A DNA stretch of 64,000 nucleotides. It comes from Tipula vernalis. Lineage: Eukaryota > Arthropoda > Insecta > Diptera > Tipulidae. Each line of letters starts with the position of its first letter. Within the stretch, counting starts at the first letter, position 1. The notes below the pieces were generated by a model that was given only the letters and a program-made list of their open reading frames with translations, had not been told where the DNA came from and searched no databases. The translations under genes and the position numbers were made by a program. Positions 21,326 through 31,312 of this stretch are shown here, in pieces. The stretch lies in contig OY282558.1 of the NCBI GenBank assembly GCA_958295665.1, positions 137,310,577 to 137,374,576 of the forward strand. Direction: 5' to 3'.

Positions 21326-22696
21326 AAAATATCAACAGTAATACCAATTCCCAAAACTACTAAACCGATGACACCAGAAGAATTACGCCCAATCAATATG
21401 TTGCCACCGTATGAAGCGATAATGGAACGTGTAATTAAAAATCAATTAATCAACCACATTAACAAAAATAATATACTAGTCGACCAACAATCCGGATTTC
21501 GAGAGCTGCACTCATGCGAAACAGCATTAAATCTAATGCTAGATAACTGGAAGGCAGAAATAAATGATAATAAAGTTGTGGTTTCAGTTTTCCTGGATTT
21601 TAAACGCGCTTTTGAAACAATCGATAGAAAAATTTTGCTTAAAAAGCTCATTAAATATGGAGTACAAGGGAAAGAACTTGAATGGTTCACTAATTATCTC
21701 GAAGGAAGGCAACAATACACAAAGATAGATAACTGTGTCTCTAAATTGACACCAAACAATCTAGGAGTTCCCCAGGGATCTATATTAGGACCATTGCTTT
21801 TCATCCTATATATTAATGATATAGTCACAGTCATAAAAGATTGTAAAGTGAATATGTTTGCAGATGATACGCTAATTACAACTTCTGCACCAACCCTTAT
21901 AGAAGCTGTACAAAAAATAAACCAAGATTTAGAGAATTTAAGGAAATGGTTAATGTTCCACAAACTACCACTTAATATTTCAAAAACTAAGTATATGGTA
22001 ATGTCAATAAGGACTACAATAGAATGTGATGAAAATATAAAAGTAGATAACCAAATCATAGATCGTGTAAAAAAATATAAATACCTGGGTGTTGTTATTG
22101 ATGAAAATTTAAATTTCAACGATCATTTGGACTATATTGCTAAAAAGATGAATAAAAAATTGGGACTTTTTAATAGAATTAAGGACAAACTGCCGCTTGA
22201 AACAAAGATTATATTCTACGAATCAATTGTTGCCCCACATATTGACTATTGTTCATCAGTATTTTTTATAATGAACCAAACACAAATATATCGTCTCCAA
22301 AAGATACAAAATAGATTTATGCGAGCTATTTTAAGGGCAGAAAGTAGAACCCATATACGAGAAATGCTTGAAGTGTTGGAGTGGAAGTCCATAAAGCAGA
22401 GGATTAACTTTAACGTTCTGAAATTGTTGTTTCGCCTTGAAAACGGAGTACTTCCAAATTACTTAGATTCAATGCTCTGCACTAATAGAGAAGTTCACAA
22501 CTATAATACAAGAAACACTCATTTTCGATTGCCGCTATATAGTAAATCATTTTGCCAACGATCATTAGCCTACAATGGAGTTAAGCTATATAATTCACTA
22601 AGTAATTTTTATACTTTAGGTGAATTAAGAGAATTAAAGTACGAGAATTTTCTAAATTTGTTAAATATATTCATTAAAGATAACATTAGTATTTAG
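21326..22696 (+). CDS. LINE ORF2 C-terminal part: reverse transcriptase
   Basis: Non-LTR reverse transcriptase missing its endonuclease and the first RT block. The frame is open from the insertion boundary at 21326; the first ATG is 21368, but neither is a native start. Ordered motifs: PEELRPINMLPPYEAIMERV, QQSGFRELHSCETAL, VFLDFKRAFETIDR (catalytic Asp), GVPQGSILGPLLFILYIND, NMFADDTLI (catalytic DD), LPLNISKTKYMV and YKYLGVVIDENLNF, then a thumb region and a C-terminal HNYNTRNTHFRLP block seen in CR1-like lineages. There are no internal stops over 456 codons, so this copy is young. The clade within the CR1/jockey group is uncertain. Confidence 0.9.
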   Translation, partial: KISTVIPIPKTTKPMTPEELRPINMLPPYEAIMERVIKNQLINHINKNNILVDQQSGFRELHSCETALNLMLDNWKAEINDNKVVVSVFLDFKRAFETIDRKILLKKLIKYGVQGKELEWFTNYLEGRQQYTKIDNCVSKLTPNNLGVPQGSILGPLLFILYINDIVTVIKDCKVNMFADDTLITTSAPTLIEAVQKINQDLENLRKWLMFHKLPLNISKTKYMVMSIRTTIECDENIKVDNQIIDRVKKYKYLGVVIDENLNFNDHLDYIAKKMNKKLGLFNRIKDKLPLETKIIFYESIVAPHIDYCSSVFFIMNQTQIYRLQKIQNRFMRAILRAESRTHIREMLEVLEWKSIKQRINFNVLKLLFRLENGVLPNYLDSMLCTNREVHNYNTRNTHFRLPLYSKSFCQRSLAYNGVKLYNSLSNFYTLGELRELKYENFLNLLNIFIKDNISI

Positions 22697-22809
22697 ATAA
22701 ACTTAAGTAAAACTTACTATTATTTAATTTAATTAATTAAAACCAAAAAAATAAAAATGTCATATATTGATAAATAAATAAATAAATAAAATAAAAATAA
22801 AAAATAAAA
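21326..22809 (+). mobile_element. 5'-truncated CR1/jockey-group LINE
   Basis: A 1.48-kb non-LTR insertion with AATACT on both sides, an ORF2 tail open from the very first base, and an A-rich tail of AAAT/AATAAA repeats at 22765-22809. The truncation lies within the RT domain, typical of incomplete target-primed reverse transcription. Confidence 0.88.
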
Positions 22810-22815
22810 AATACT

Positions 22816-23475
22816 TCTATTCTGATTGTCGTTCACCATTTATCCAAATTTATTTTAATGAAGGCTATTCGACAGGCTAGTTCAAATGAGGTGGTTAGGT
22901 TCCTTGAGTCACAGGTCATTTTAATATTTGGGGTTCCTGAAATGTTGGTGACGGATAATGGGAAACAATTTGATTCAAAACTCATGAAAGAATTATGTCA
23001 AAAATATGAAATATGCACCATAGGCTAATACATCCGAGATAATGAATCGAACATTACTTGCGTGTGGAATATCAATCTGGCCGCTGTCACTAATGCTCTT
23101 CGAAACTCTATCCACAAGGCTACTGGTGTTTCACCTCATTTTGCGGTATTTTGACAACATACTTTCCTTCACGAATCAGTATATCAACTTCTGAAAGCAA
23201 GTCATCTACTCGCTGGAAATCATTTATCTCTTGAGCAAAAACCTGAGATGTTACATTAAGTATATCTCAAAGTTTCGCAGCACTTGCACTACGCTAATAA
23301 AAAATCACAAACTCTATACAATCTACGAAACAATTCTGAGAGTTTTGAGGCTAAATTGGCTCCTAAATTTATTAAATGCGTTGTATCGAATATAATTGGT
23401 AGTGCGGTTTGTGAATTAGATGATATGGACGGAAAATCACTGGGGGTATATCATCTCAAGGATATAAAAATTTAA
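22816..23475 (+). pseudogene. pol: gypsy integrase core and C-terminus
   Basis: Continues the gypsy integrase interrupted at 21325: IVVHHLSKFILMKAIRQASS, FGVPEMLVTDNGKQFDSKLM (catalytic Asp in TDNGKQF), a damaged stretch with stops (23028-23155), STGVSPHFAVF-type text and a C-terminal domain in frame at 23284-23475 (LAPKFIKCVVSNIIGSAVCE ... YHLKDIKI). The first catalytic Asp appears changed (VVHHL where VVxD is usual). Confidence 0.8.
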
Positions 23476-24615
23476 TTATTTCCTTTGGCCTGGCATAAGA
23501 CACACCTCAGGGACAGGTCGTCCCCACGATTTGTAACAATTAAATCGCTACAATGACCGGCAAGGCGACCACCTCTGATTAGAATCAAAATCTTTCTTTG
23601 GTTGAAATTGACTATGATATAGCTAGAGACGAAAAAGAAAAAAAAATAATGCGGGAGTCGATAGAAGATTTTGAAACGGTTAGGTCCTATGAATAGTTAA
23701 AAATAAAAATTAAAATAATTGTTTTGTGAAAAATATAAAATAAAATTTTGTAATCAACTCTCGATAATATTAGTTTGATAAAAAAATTAAGTTTTAGGAA
23801 AAGTTACAAATAAATAAAGAAAATGTAATTAAAATAAATACTAAATCCTAAATAATATGTACAATTTTAACAATTAATTTAGATTAATAAATTTTAAGTT
23901 TAGGTTTAAAGATTATCCTAGAATAATCTAGTCATACGATTATTCTAAGATAATCTTTTTCATTCTAGTCGAACGATATTTTTGGCGACCTCAACGAGGT
24001 TGAGTTCAATGTGCTTAAAAAGGTTTTTTGATGTTTTTTTTTTCTAAATTTAAATATAATACATAAGTTACCAGTTAATAAAAACAATAAGGAAATAATC
24101 AAAACAATAAATGGATATTAATTAATTTATGTTAATAAGTGCTTCATTTAATGAAAGAATAAAATCTATGTACAGAATAATTTTTCATTCGAAAGTGTTA
24201 ATCATAAGCAAATCCCTAAATAAAAATAAAAACCATTTGGGAATGAGTCATAATATTCATTCTTTATTGTTGTGTACAGTATTGTTCAAAATTATTTCGA
24301 GATCAACTGATACTGTAATCCACGTAGTTAATCAACATTGTGTTCCGAACTGTATACACAATCCATATCATCTTTACCATCGATCGTACTGTTTACAATT
24401 ATGTATGCGGTTAAATATTATACAATCAACTGAATTATAATGGCATAGTAGTATATAATAACATCAATAAATCTCAGCTGATAACACAGTAATCATTATC
24501 ATCATTATAAACCCATCACCAACCATCAAACCAGGTTTTCTCTTAATTATTATCATAAATTGTTATTATTGTTATTATTATTATTAAATTCTTTATTATT
24601 ACTTTAATTAATTAA
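23476..24615. other. AT-rich spacer with one strong hairpin
   Basis: It may include the gypsy 3' non-coding region or LTR, but no repeat partner is present. There is a hairpin at 23910-23956 and an ATT/TTA microsatellite at 24555-24605. No genes were recognised. Confidence 0.4.
23910..23956. repeat. Hairpin, 19-bp arms
   Basis: AGATTATCCTAGAATAATC (23910-23928) and 23938-23956 are reverse complements at 18 of 19 positions around a 9-base loop. Confidence 0.7.
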
Positions 24616-25276
24616 CCCTTAAGCAGGTATTCCGAGCGAAGCGGATTAGAGCGAGGAGTGGAGTAGAGCGAACCGATTTTGTTCGGAGCGTGGAGCGGAG
24701 TTGAAGCGATTAAGTAGGAGTGGAAATGAGCGAGGAGCATTTAAAAAATTAAATAAATTTTCGCTCTCCCAACCTTAGTTCCTATATTTCCTTAACTATC
24801 TCTCTAGAAAATTTCGATTTTAAACTGAATCGAAAATCCCAAGATCACTTGTACGTTTTTGTTTTTATTTGGGGTTAATATATTTCTACGGCAAAAATAT
24901 AACTACTGGTTATAACTACTACGAGTATATGTCCTTGAGGACATCCGTTTTATAAAGCTTAATAACTTTAAATAAATTAAATTTTAATAAGTACCGAACA
25001 TTTATGTTTATGAATTAATTAATTTTGTATTTGTTATTTTTGATTTTCTGTGATATACTGTATTATGAATTATTGTAAAGTTATTTTGATGTTTTATTAA
25101 TTTCCGCATAAATGTCTCCAGTGACGTTGGAGCGGAGCGGATTGAAGGAGCGGAGCGGAGTGACGGAGCGGAGCGAATCGGACAAATTTTTCTCGGAGCG
25201 GAGCGAGTTTCTAACCAAGCGGAGTGAGAGTGGAGCTGGAGCGGTATTTCTTTCGCTCCGAATCCCTGCCCTTAAG
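24616..25276. mobile_element. hAT-like MITE with 8-bp target duplication
   Basis: The element body is 24624-25268 (645 bp). It is flanked by perfect 8-bp duplications CCCTTAAG (24616-24623 and 25269-25276). Termini: CAGGTATTCCGAGCGAAGCG at the left and the complement of CAGGGATTCGGAGCGAAAG at the right. Both ends carry dense subterminal GGAGCG/GAGCGGA repeats (24640-24740 and 25125-25255) that contrast with the AT-rich core. CAGG termini plus an 8-bp duplication are diagnostic of hAT. There is no transposase, so it is non-autonomous. Subterminal repeats are where hAT transposases usually bind; that role here is inference. Confidence 0.88.
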
Positions 25277-26320
25277 GTTCAAATGGTGGTGGTAGTTAAG
25301 CTTTAATTCTAGATTCAAATTTATTTTGGTGCACCAAAACAACTTAAGCTAATCATTCGGAGATACTATATGTATTCTTATTTCCTCTGATTGTAAATTT
25401 TCTTTATTTCTGTAATTTTTTTCTTCTCTTAGAATTTATAAACAATTTCGCTTATGATTTGATTAAAAATGGGACTCGATGTGACCATGATAGGTAGTTG
25501 AGTGTTGGTTAAATATGGGTATCTGTGTGTACTGAATTTTTATTTGTCTGTCCTTATTGTTCCTTCGGCGGCAATACATGATGTAACTATGCTTCATTCT
25601 CCACCCACCCATCTGATGAGCTTTAGCCAAGCTAAAATAGTCCCCCTTTGAAGTCCCTAGTTATTTAAACAAACAATCAATTTTGATAACGATGTGGGCA
25701 AATTATGGCATCAAATATATTATATTTTTGGTGGCCCCCTCGTCTACCATCGGATTGTTACAGTGTGTTAAAACGTGAATTATTTTTCGGCTGGCCTCTA
25801 TTAAATTCCTTCGTTTGATGAACTTCCGAAAGTATTTTAAACTTTCTTTGTAATTAATTAAAATGGTTTTTACCATTAGTGCGGCGAAAATTCCTCTCGT
25901 AATACAATTTATAATTAAATTTCTCATCTCTTTATATCACATTGTAAATGAAATTCTGAATTTATTTAACCCTAAAACTATCTGACATAAAAGGTAATAT
26001 GTCCCATTAGAATAAGAAAATTAAGACGGTACTCCTAGGTTCCAGCCTATTATCAAATTAATTAATGACTAATGAGTAATGTCCTATGACTAAGACCATA
26101 GACCAAATTAAGGTTGTAGACCAATAGTCAGGGTAAATAAAATAAATTGGATAAATAAACACATTTACCTGGCTCAAAAAGAGGATTAATGGACCATAAA
26201 CGGCAAATATTAGTGTTTAGATTATTAATTTCCTATTATTATACAAACCGAGAAGGCGTAAACATTTAATTTTAATTGCACAAATGTTGCCAAATAAGAG
26301 TTTCTGTTTCTGTCCAACGC
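25277..26320. other. AT-rich spacer, nothing recognised
   Basis: No domains, terminal repeats or RNA genes found. Small frames here are not supported. Confidence 0.4.
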
Positions 26321-26328
26321 TATATAAG
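26321..26328 (+). promoter_or_regulatory. Candidate TATA box
   Basis: TATATAAG, about 130 bp upstream of the first ATG (26452) of the TSHGK-family pseudogene. This is sequence match only. Confidence 0.3.
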
Positions 26329-26451
26329 TAGAGTAACCGTGTATCATTGAAGGTACAGTGAGTATAAAAGAAATATTAGTTGTGAATATCTGACAAAATT
26401 GTTTCTGAATTTTTATTAATATTTTAACTTAGAGGAGTGTATTCTTGATAA

Positions 26452-29025
26452 TGTCTTCATATTATCATTGCTGTATGCCATTTGTTAGTGCAAATTGCAA
26501 TAATAGGTAAAGAGCTGTTAGTGGGTACGCTAGAGAACAGCTCGAGAATTAAACAATAAATTGTACATTTGTACTACCGGTATGAAGTATTTCACACAAA
26601 GTGTAGCTACACAAATTAACGAAAAGTGTAACTGTACTGAAAAAGTGTAGACCTACATAAAAAGTGTAAATAAGAAGTAGAACCAGGTACGAGGCGATAT
26701 TACCATAAAGTGGACAGGTCGAGCTATCCAAAACAATTTTTCTTATTAAAATAAAAAAGGTTGGGTATGTTCGACGCTATTTTGAAAATTGTGAAAATCA
26801 CATAAAATGTACAAACCTGATGCTACACTATGACCATTTACCAAAATCTCAGAGATGCTACCAGGTGTGGGCTTATATTTCCATAAAGTGGACAGGTCAA
26901 GCTATCCGAAACAATTTTTATTTTATTTTAATAAGAAAAATTATTTCGGATAGCTTGACCTGTCCACTTTATGGAAATATAAGCCCACACCTGGTAACAT
27001 CTCTGAGATTTTGGTAAATGTTCATAGTGTAGCATCAGATTTCGACAGTTTATTTGATTTTCACAATTTTCAAAACAGCATCGAACCTACCCAACCCTTT
27101 TTATTTTATTAAGAAAAATTGTTTTGGATAGCTCGACCTGTCCACTTTATGGTAATATCGCCCCATACCTGGTTCTACTTCTTATTTACACTTTTTATGT
27201 AGGCCTACACTTTTTCAGTACACTTACACTTTTCGTTAATTTGTGTAGCTACATTTTGTGTGAAATACTTCACACCGGTATTTGTACTACGTGTTACTTA
27301 AACCTAGGAAAAATAAAATTGGATTCAACAAACACTGCAGATAAAAACGAAGAAACGATCGAATATCCGATTGCTGGAAGCAGCTCAGCAGATTTTAATT
27401 TAGTAGATTCAGAATTAAGGAAAGTAGAGTAGTTCACACCAATAAAAAGAAAATTATGTGAGAAGACCGGATATCTTAGACGAAAATCAAGTGAAATTTA
27501 GACAGCGATTTATAAGCAGTTAAATTGCGACGAGGAACCAATGTGCTCCGAAAAGGAAAAGAAGATTTCGTATTATGAAGAGATTATAAATAATTTCAAA
27601 TACCAGTTCGATGAAGGAGATTATGAAGACAAGAAGAAATTATTAATATTACTACCAAAGCAGATGAAACATTACGAAATTCAAGATCATTTTAAAGAAG
27701 GTACTACCCATTATTTAATTGACCACTGCAAGGATCTTCAAAGACATAATTGTACATTCTCTTCAATAACTAAAAGTAGTATCCCTAAAAATAAGATATC
27801 AGATACTGCACGGAGCTTAGTAGCATCGTTTTTTGAGGATGATGAAATAAGTCGAATGATGCTGGGGAGGCAGAATGTTCTTCAGAATACTCAGAAGAAG
27901 GTATTACTATGTTCTCTAAATGAGGCCTACATCGAGTTTAAATCTCGTCACCCTGGAGTTAAAATAAGATTTACAAAGTTCACACAACTACGTCCAAACC
28001 ATTGTATAAAATTGGGTTCTTAGCAGTCAACATAATGTTTGTGTTTGTTTTAGGCACCAAAACATGAAGCTAATGATCGAATGCACTATAAAAGCAGTTC
28101 ACTCCCGAGACAATAGTCAATTCCCGTTTAAAGATTACAAAGATTTAATTACATTCGTTATGTATGGTGATGAACAAAAACAAGAATGTTACATTAAGTG
28201 TAAAGTGTAAAGTGTGCTCTAAAAATTTGGAAGAACTTAAAGAATTGTTGCGTAAATGCTTTAATAACAGTGATGTGTCAAAAATTAAGTATAAATAATG
28301 GATTACCGTTCAAAGATGCAGTTTGGTTACATTAGAAGACCAAATGACAAAGTTAAAAGAAAAATTTATTCATAATTTAACCAAGTTAATTTCTGCTTGT
28401 ACAATGGGATTTCGCGAAAAATTATGCTTTTATCGTACACGATTCAGTGCAAGGTTATCACTGGAATATAGCACAAGCGACCATTCATCCATTCGTTATT
28501 TATTACAAGGATCCTGAGAGCACTTTAGTGAAACATGCCACTTTCATTATTATTTCAACTTGTATATGGAACACGATGGTATCGCAGTACATAACATCGA
28601 ACATCAAAAAAATTTTCTATATGTCTGACGGAGCTATAACACTATATAACAATAAAAATAATTTAATTAATCTAAGTCACCATGAAGAAGATTTTAACAT
28701 CGCAGCTGAGTGGCATTTTCATACTACCAGTCACGGCAAAGGGGTGTGTAACGGTGTTGGTGGAACATTTAAAAGAGGTGCCTATCGCTACAGTTTAACA
28801 AAGGGATCAATTCAAACTCCACAACAGCTATACGAATGGAGTAGATCATGGAAAGCAACAATGCATTTTGAATATGCAACGAAAGCAGAGTATGATGAAG
28901 TCAAATTACACTTGAAAAGTCGTTATCAAAGCGCAATTACTATAAAGGGAACTCACGATTTTCAGTGTTTTATACATAAGGTCAAAAATAAATTGGTAAC
29001 TAAATTCAAATTCGAAAATCGTTAG
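26452..29025 (+). pseudogene. TSHGK-family gene, degenerate (function unknown, transposase-like)
   Basis: Coding-like sequence in several frames. A possible short first exon (26452, MSSYYHCCMPFVSANCNNR, then GTAAAG) resembles the start of a Cys-rich finger. After a foldback insertion (26576-27279), frame 1 runs from about 27286 to 28023 with TAG stops at about 27430 and 27499 (KRKLCEKTGYLRRKSSE; FYEDDE-like block FFEDDEISRMM; FTKFTQLRPNHC). A frame change leads to CVCFRHQNMKLMIECTI (28025-28208), another to 28215-28450 with a TAA stop, and another to 28447-29025. The last part is best preserved: VQGYHWNIAQATIHPFVIYY, FYMSDGAI, HHEEDF, EWHFHTTSHGKGVCNGVGG. The SDG...HxxDF...SHGK...G.GG pattern recurs in unnamed multi-copy invertebrate proteins as I recall them. 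A DDE/RNase H-like transposase is inference. At least three frame changes and three stops make it a pseudogene. Confidence 0.65.
26567..27288. mobile_element. Foldback-type palindromic element with 9-bp target duplication
   Basis: The body is 26576-27279 (704 bp), flanked by perfect ATTTGTACT copies (26567-26575 and 27280-27288). The ends are ACCGGTATGAAGTATTTCAC and the complement of ACCGGTGTGAAGTATTTCAC. The whole element is one inverted repeat: left arm about 26576-26925 and right arm about 26930-27279, meeting at an A/T-rich centre near 26928. There is no coding capacity. A 9-bp duplication fits Mutator-like/Foldback elements. It interrupts the TSHGK-family pseudogene. Confidence 0.9.
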
Positions 29026-29333
29026 TGAACATTATATTTCAAATTAAATTTATAAATTGAACCATACATTTTTATTGCTTTCATCCCTATTCTACCGTCT
29101 AACCCTTGCGCCAATTGAGTTGGTCGCAACTTTCGAAGAAGTGAAATCAAAAACTTTCTTGAAACGAGATTCATGCTAATTTCATTTCTTATTTTACTTA
29201 TGTTGCGTATTTATTAAATTAAGAAAATTAAAAACGAGAAAAAATATAAAAGTGTAATCGTATCTATTCATCGAAAAAATGATCCACTTCTTGAAAACTA
29301 AAATGGGGAGTTTAACCAAAATTTATTGTATTA
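29026..29333. other. AT-rich spacer between pseudogene and LINE
   Basis: It may hold the degraded 5' part of the second TSHGK-family copy whose 3' part is at 35024, because the LINE splits this region. Nothing in it is readable as protein. Confidence 0.35.
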
Positions 29334-29344
29334 CTAATGGTACT

Positions 29345-29959
29345 TCCCGTGGCGTACTGCAGCTATCGGGGGGGTCACAGGTGGTGGATAGTGGACGACC
29401 TATCGATAGGTAGGTTAGCGGTGAATTAAATAAGCCGCCCCCAACCGCAGTCCAGCTGGGGGGAGAGTCTCAGGGAACTGGGGAGTGGTTAACCTGAGTT
29501 CATTAAATTCTGAGTGCCTATGATGCCCAGCATGGAAAGGCGAACAGATGGCGCCAGAAAACCATCGACCAATAACCACGGCGGACTGGGCGTCACGTCC
29601 TCTCTGCACCTCCGGAGTCTCCGCGGGTGATGAGTGGGGGCCCCTATAAACGGGTGACCCGGTGAATGGAATGGATCCCATTGGATTGGGCTCTCCATGA
29701 GATTAGGTGAATGGAGGAGAGAATGGGCGGAGGGAAGGGGGTGCAGGGAGGCCGGGGTGCTAGCGAGCCGAATGGGCTGGATTAAGGCGTTAAGCGACCC
29801 GTGCTGATGGTCTACTAGGCTGGGGGCCCATTTAACAAATCCCAGTCGCTAACGGAGCCCTCTGGATACCTGGCGACCTCCAGTTGTAATTAGCCTTACC
29901 TGCGTATACGGATCTCTGCGCAGGCGGACCTTTATCTCTCCGATACTCGTGGGAATCGA
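29345..29959 (+). promoter_or_regulatory. LINE 5' UTR (likely internal promoter)
   Basis: A GC-rich 615-bp leader before the ORF1 ATG. LINEs carry their Pol II promoter in this region; no specific element was identified. It includes a short palindrome (CCTATCGATAGG, near 29399). Reverse-strand frames across it are not genes. Confidence 0.5.
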
Positions 29960-30868
29960 ATGGATAGATCAAAAACCCAAACAAAGGGCACCGGCTCTCC
30001 TCAAAAGCCGGTATCAGCGGAGGGAGGTACCTCGAACCAGACGGGTGGGGCCTCTAAGGTTGCAAAGGTGGCTGACTCTAGGGCACAAGTCCCGAGAGTT
30101 AGCGGTACCAACGCAGCACAGGGGAGTGGGACGAGAGACATTCCTCCGGCGAAAAGGCGATACAGGAATCGCCGCTCGGCGCTCCGAATTCTCGAGAAGT
30201 GGGCTGCGACCCCCGAGGGGCAGCTTACGGAAGAGCAGAGAAGATCAGTAGCTTGGGCAAGGAGCACTGTGGGCTGCGGAAGCTCGGAAAGGGACCATAT
30301 GTCGAAAAGACAGCGGTCCCAGGACGAGGTGGAAGTAGTCAACAGCAAGCGGGCCAAGTTGGTGACTGAAAAGAAGCCGAGCTCCAACTCAGGGACAAAG
30401 CTGTTCAGCGAGGTCCTGAGGGAGCATGTGTTGATGCTAGCCGTCATTGACGAAAGTCAAGAAGATGGGAGCATCACGGCGGAAAAATGGAGGTTGGTGT
30501 ATAATGCACTCAACCTCGTCTTTTTAAAGGTCCTGGGTGAAAATCCGGGACCACCCCCATCCTGCAGAGATGCGGGATGGTATCAAGGGCGTGTAAAGAT
30601 GACTGCATGCTCGGACTCTAGATCTGTGGATCTGTACAAAAAGGCTATAGCCAAAGTAGGGGAGGTGTGGCCAGGCGCAAAGCTTGCGGCAGTTAGCCGG
30701 GAGGAAATTCCCAGCAGGCCGCGGGCACGCGTATGGCTGCCATCCGAACCGGCTAGCCCGGACGGGGCTTTGAAAATCATTCAGGCCAGTAACCCGAATC
30801 TTCCGACAGGAAATTGGAAGATCGTCAAGCAGGAGGAGGCCAAGGGGGCTCGAAATTATCAATCATAG
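29960..30868 (+). CDS. ORF1: LINE ORF1 protein, N-terminal part (ends by frameshift)
   Basis: Nucleic-acid-binding ORF1 protein of the LINE; binds element RNA in such families. Begins MDRSKTQTKGTG at 29960. A low-complexity basic N-terminus contains nuclear-localisation-like runs (PPAKRRYRNRRSA and KRAKLVTEKK). A DUF4780-like domain starts near residue 190 (RVWLPSEPASPDGALKIIQA, TGNWKIVKQEE). The domain is interrupted where the frame runs out to a stop at 30868. Its continuation is in the -1 frame (30814-31206). The join falls on a GGGGG run at 30845-30849, so a single lost G explains the break. It may be a real mutation, an assembly error in a homopolymer, or less likely a programmed shift. 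Confidence 0.8.
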   Translation: MDRSKTQTKGTGSPQKPVSAEGGTSNQTGGASKVAKVADSRAQVPRVSGTNAAQGSGTRDIPPAKRRYRNRRSALRILEKWAATPEGQLTEEQRRSVAWARSTVGCGSSERDHMSKRQRSQDEVEVVNSKRAKLVTEKKPSSNSGTKLFSEVLREHVLMLAVIDESQEDGSITAEKWRLVYNALNLVFLKVLGENPGPPPSCRDAGWYQGRVKMTACSDSRSVDLYKKAIAKVGEVWPGAKLAAVSREEIPSRPRARVWLPSEPASPDGALKIIQASNPNLPTGNWKIVKQEEAKGARNYQS

Positions 30869-31206
30869 TGATAAATAAGGAGTCCCTTGCCCTCCTTCAC
30901 AAAACGAAGGGAGTAATTGACTTCGGTTTCGGGTCAATTACTCTCAACGTTTATAAGAAGGATGGGGCGGAAGCGCGTACGGGAGGCCAACCGGAGGACG
31001 GTGGCAACCCGCCCAGGCCTGAAGGGGGTACCAGCAGCATGGGGGAAGAAGCTGAGGGTAGGGGGGAGAGTGAATCCGATGACCTCGGTAGGGCAAGGAC
31101 TCTCTCGAAGGATGAGGTGGTGCACATAAGCGAAGGAGCTGGTGTTCCGATGGAGGAGGATGTCGACAGCCCGGCCAGACGGGGGGCACTGACAAGTCCT
31201 CTATAG
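30814..31206 (+). CDS. ORF1: LINE ORF1 protein, C-terminal part (after frameshift)
   Basis: Continues the DUF4780-like domain: KLSIIVINKESLALLHKTKG, then IDFGFGSITLNVYKKDG. It then runs into an acidic, Gly/Glu-rich C-terminal tail ending at 31206. True residues probably start near 30848; the upstream part of this frame is a shadow of ORF1 N-terminal sequence. No CCHC knuckles are visible. It ends 106 bp before ORF2. Confidence 0.78.
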   Translation: MEDRQAGGGQGGSKLSIIVINKESLALLHKTKGVIDFGFGSITLNVYKKDGAEARTGGQPEDGGNPPRPEGGTSSMGEEAEGRGESESDDLGRARTLSKDEVVHISEGAGVPMEEDVDSPARRGALTSPL

Positions 31207-31266
31207 AGGGTACGAGGGGTGGCGAGACGGGCGTATCCGGCGCATTCCAAATTACCGGGAATTAAT

Positions 31267-31286
31267 ATTCCTGCGGTAGCAGGAAT
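31267..31286 (+). promoter_or_regulatory. Inter-ORF hairpin
   Basis: ATTCCTGC-GGTA-GCAGGAAT, a perfect 8-bp stem with a 4-base loop, 27 bp upstream of the ORF2 start. It could matter for ORF2 translation, which in LINEs often relies on reinitiation; that is inference. Confidence 0.45.
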
Positions 31287-31312
31287 TTATCATAGAGGTA
31301 GGTAGAGGTGAA

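Larger units (their letters stand above)
20061..23475 (+). mobile_element. Ty3/gypsy element relic, split by a LINE
   Basis: Plus-strand gypsy pol: RT active site to RNase H (20061-20865), integrase finger (21070-21230), integrase start to 21325, then a LINE (21326-22809), then integrase core and C-terminus (22816-23475). The gypsy frame is continuous across the LINE once one AATACT copy is removed, proving the order of insertion. LTRs were not found. Frameshifts and stops make it inactive. Confidence 0.88.

Noticed and set aside
29415..31250. Minus-strand frames of 60-150 codons across the LINE 5' UTR and ORF1
   Set aside because: GC-rich antisense shadows with no domain; the plus strand has the ORF1 features.
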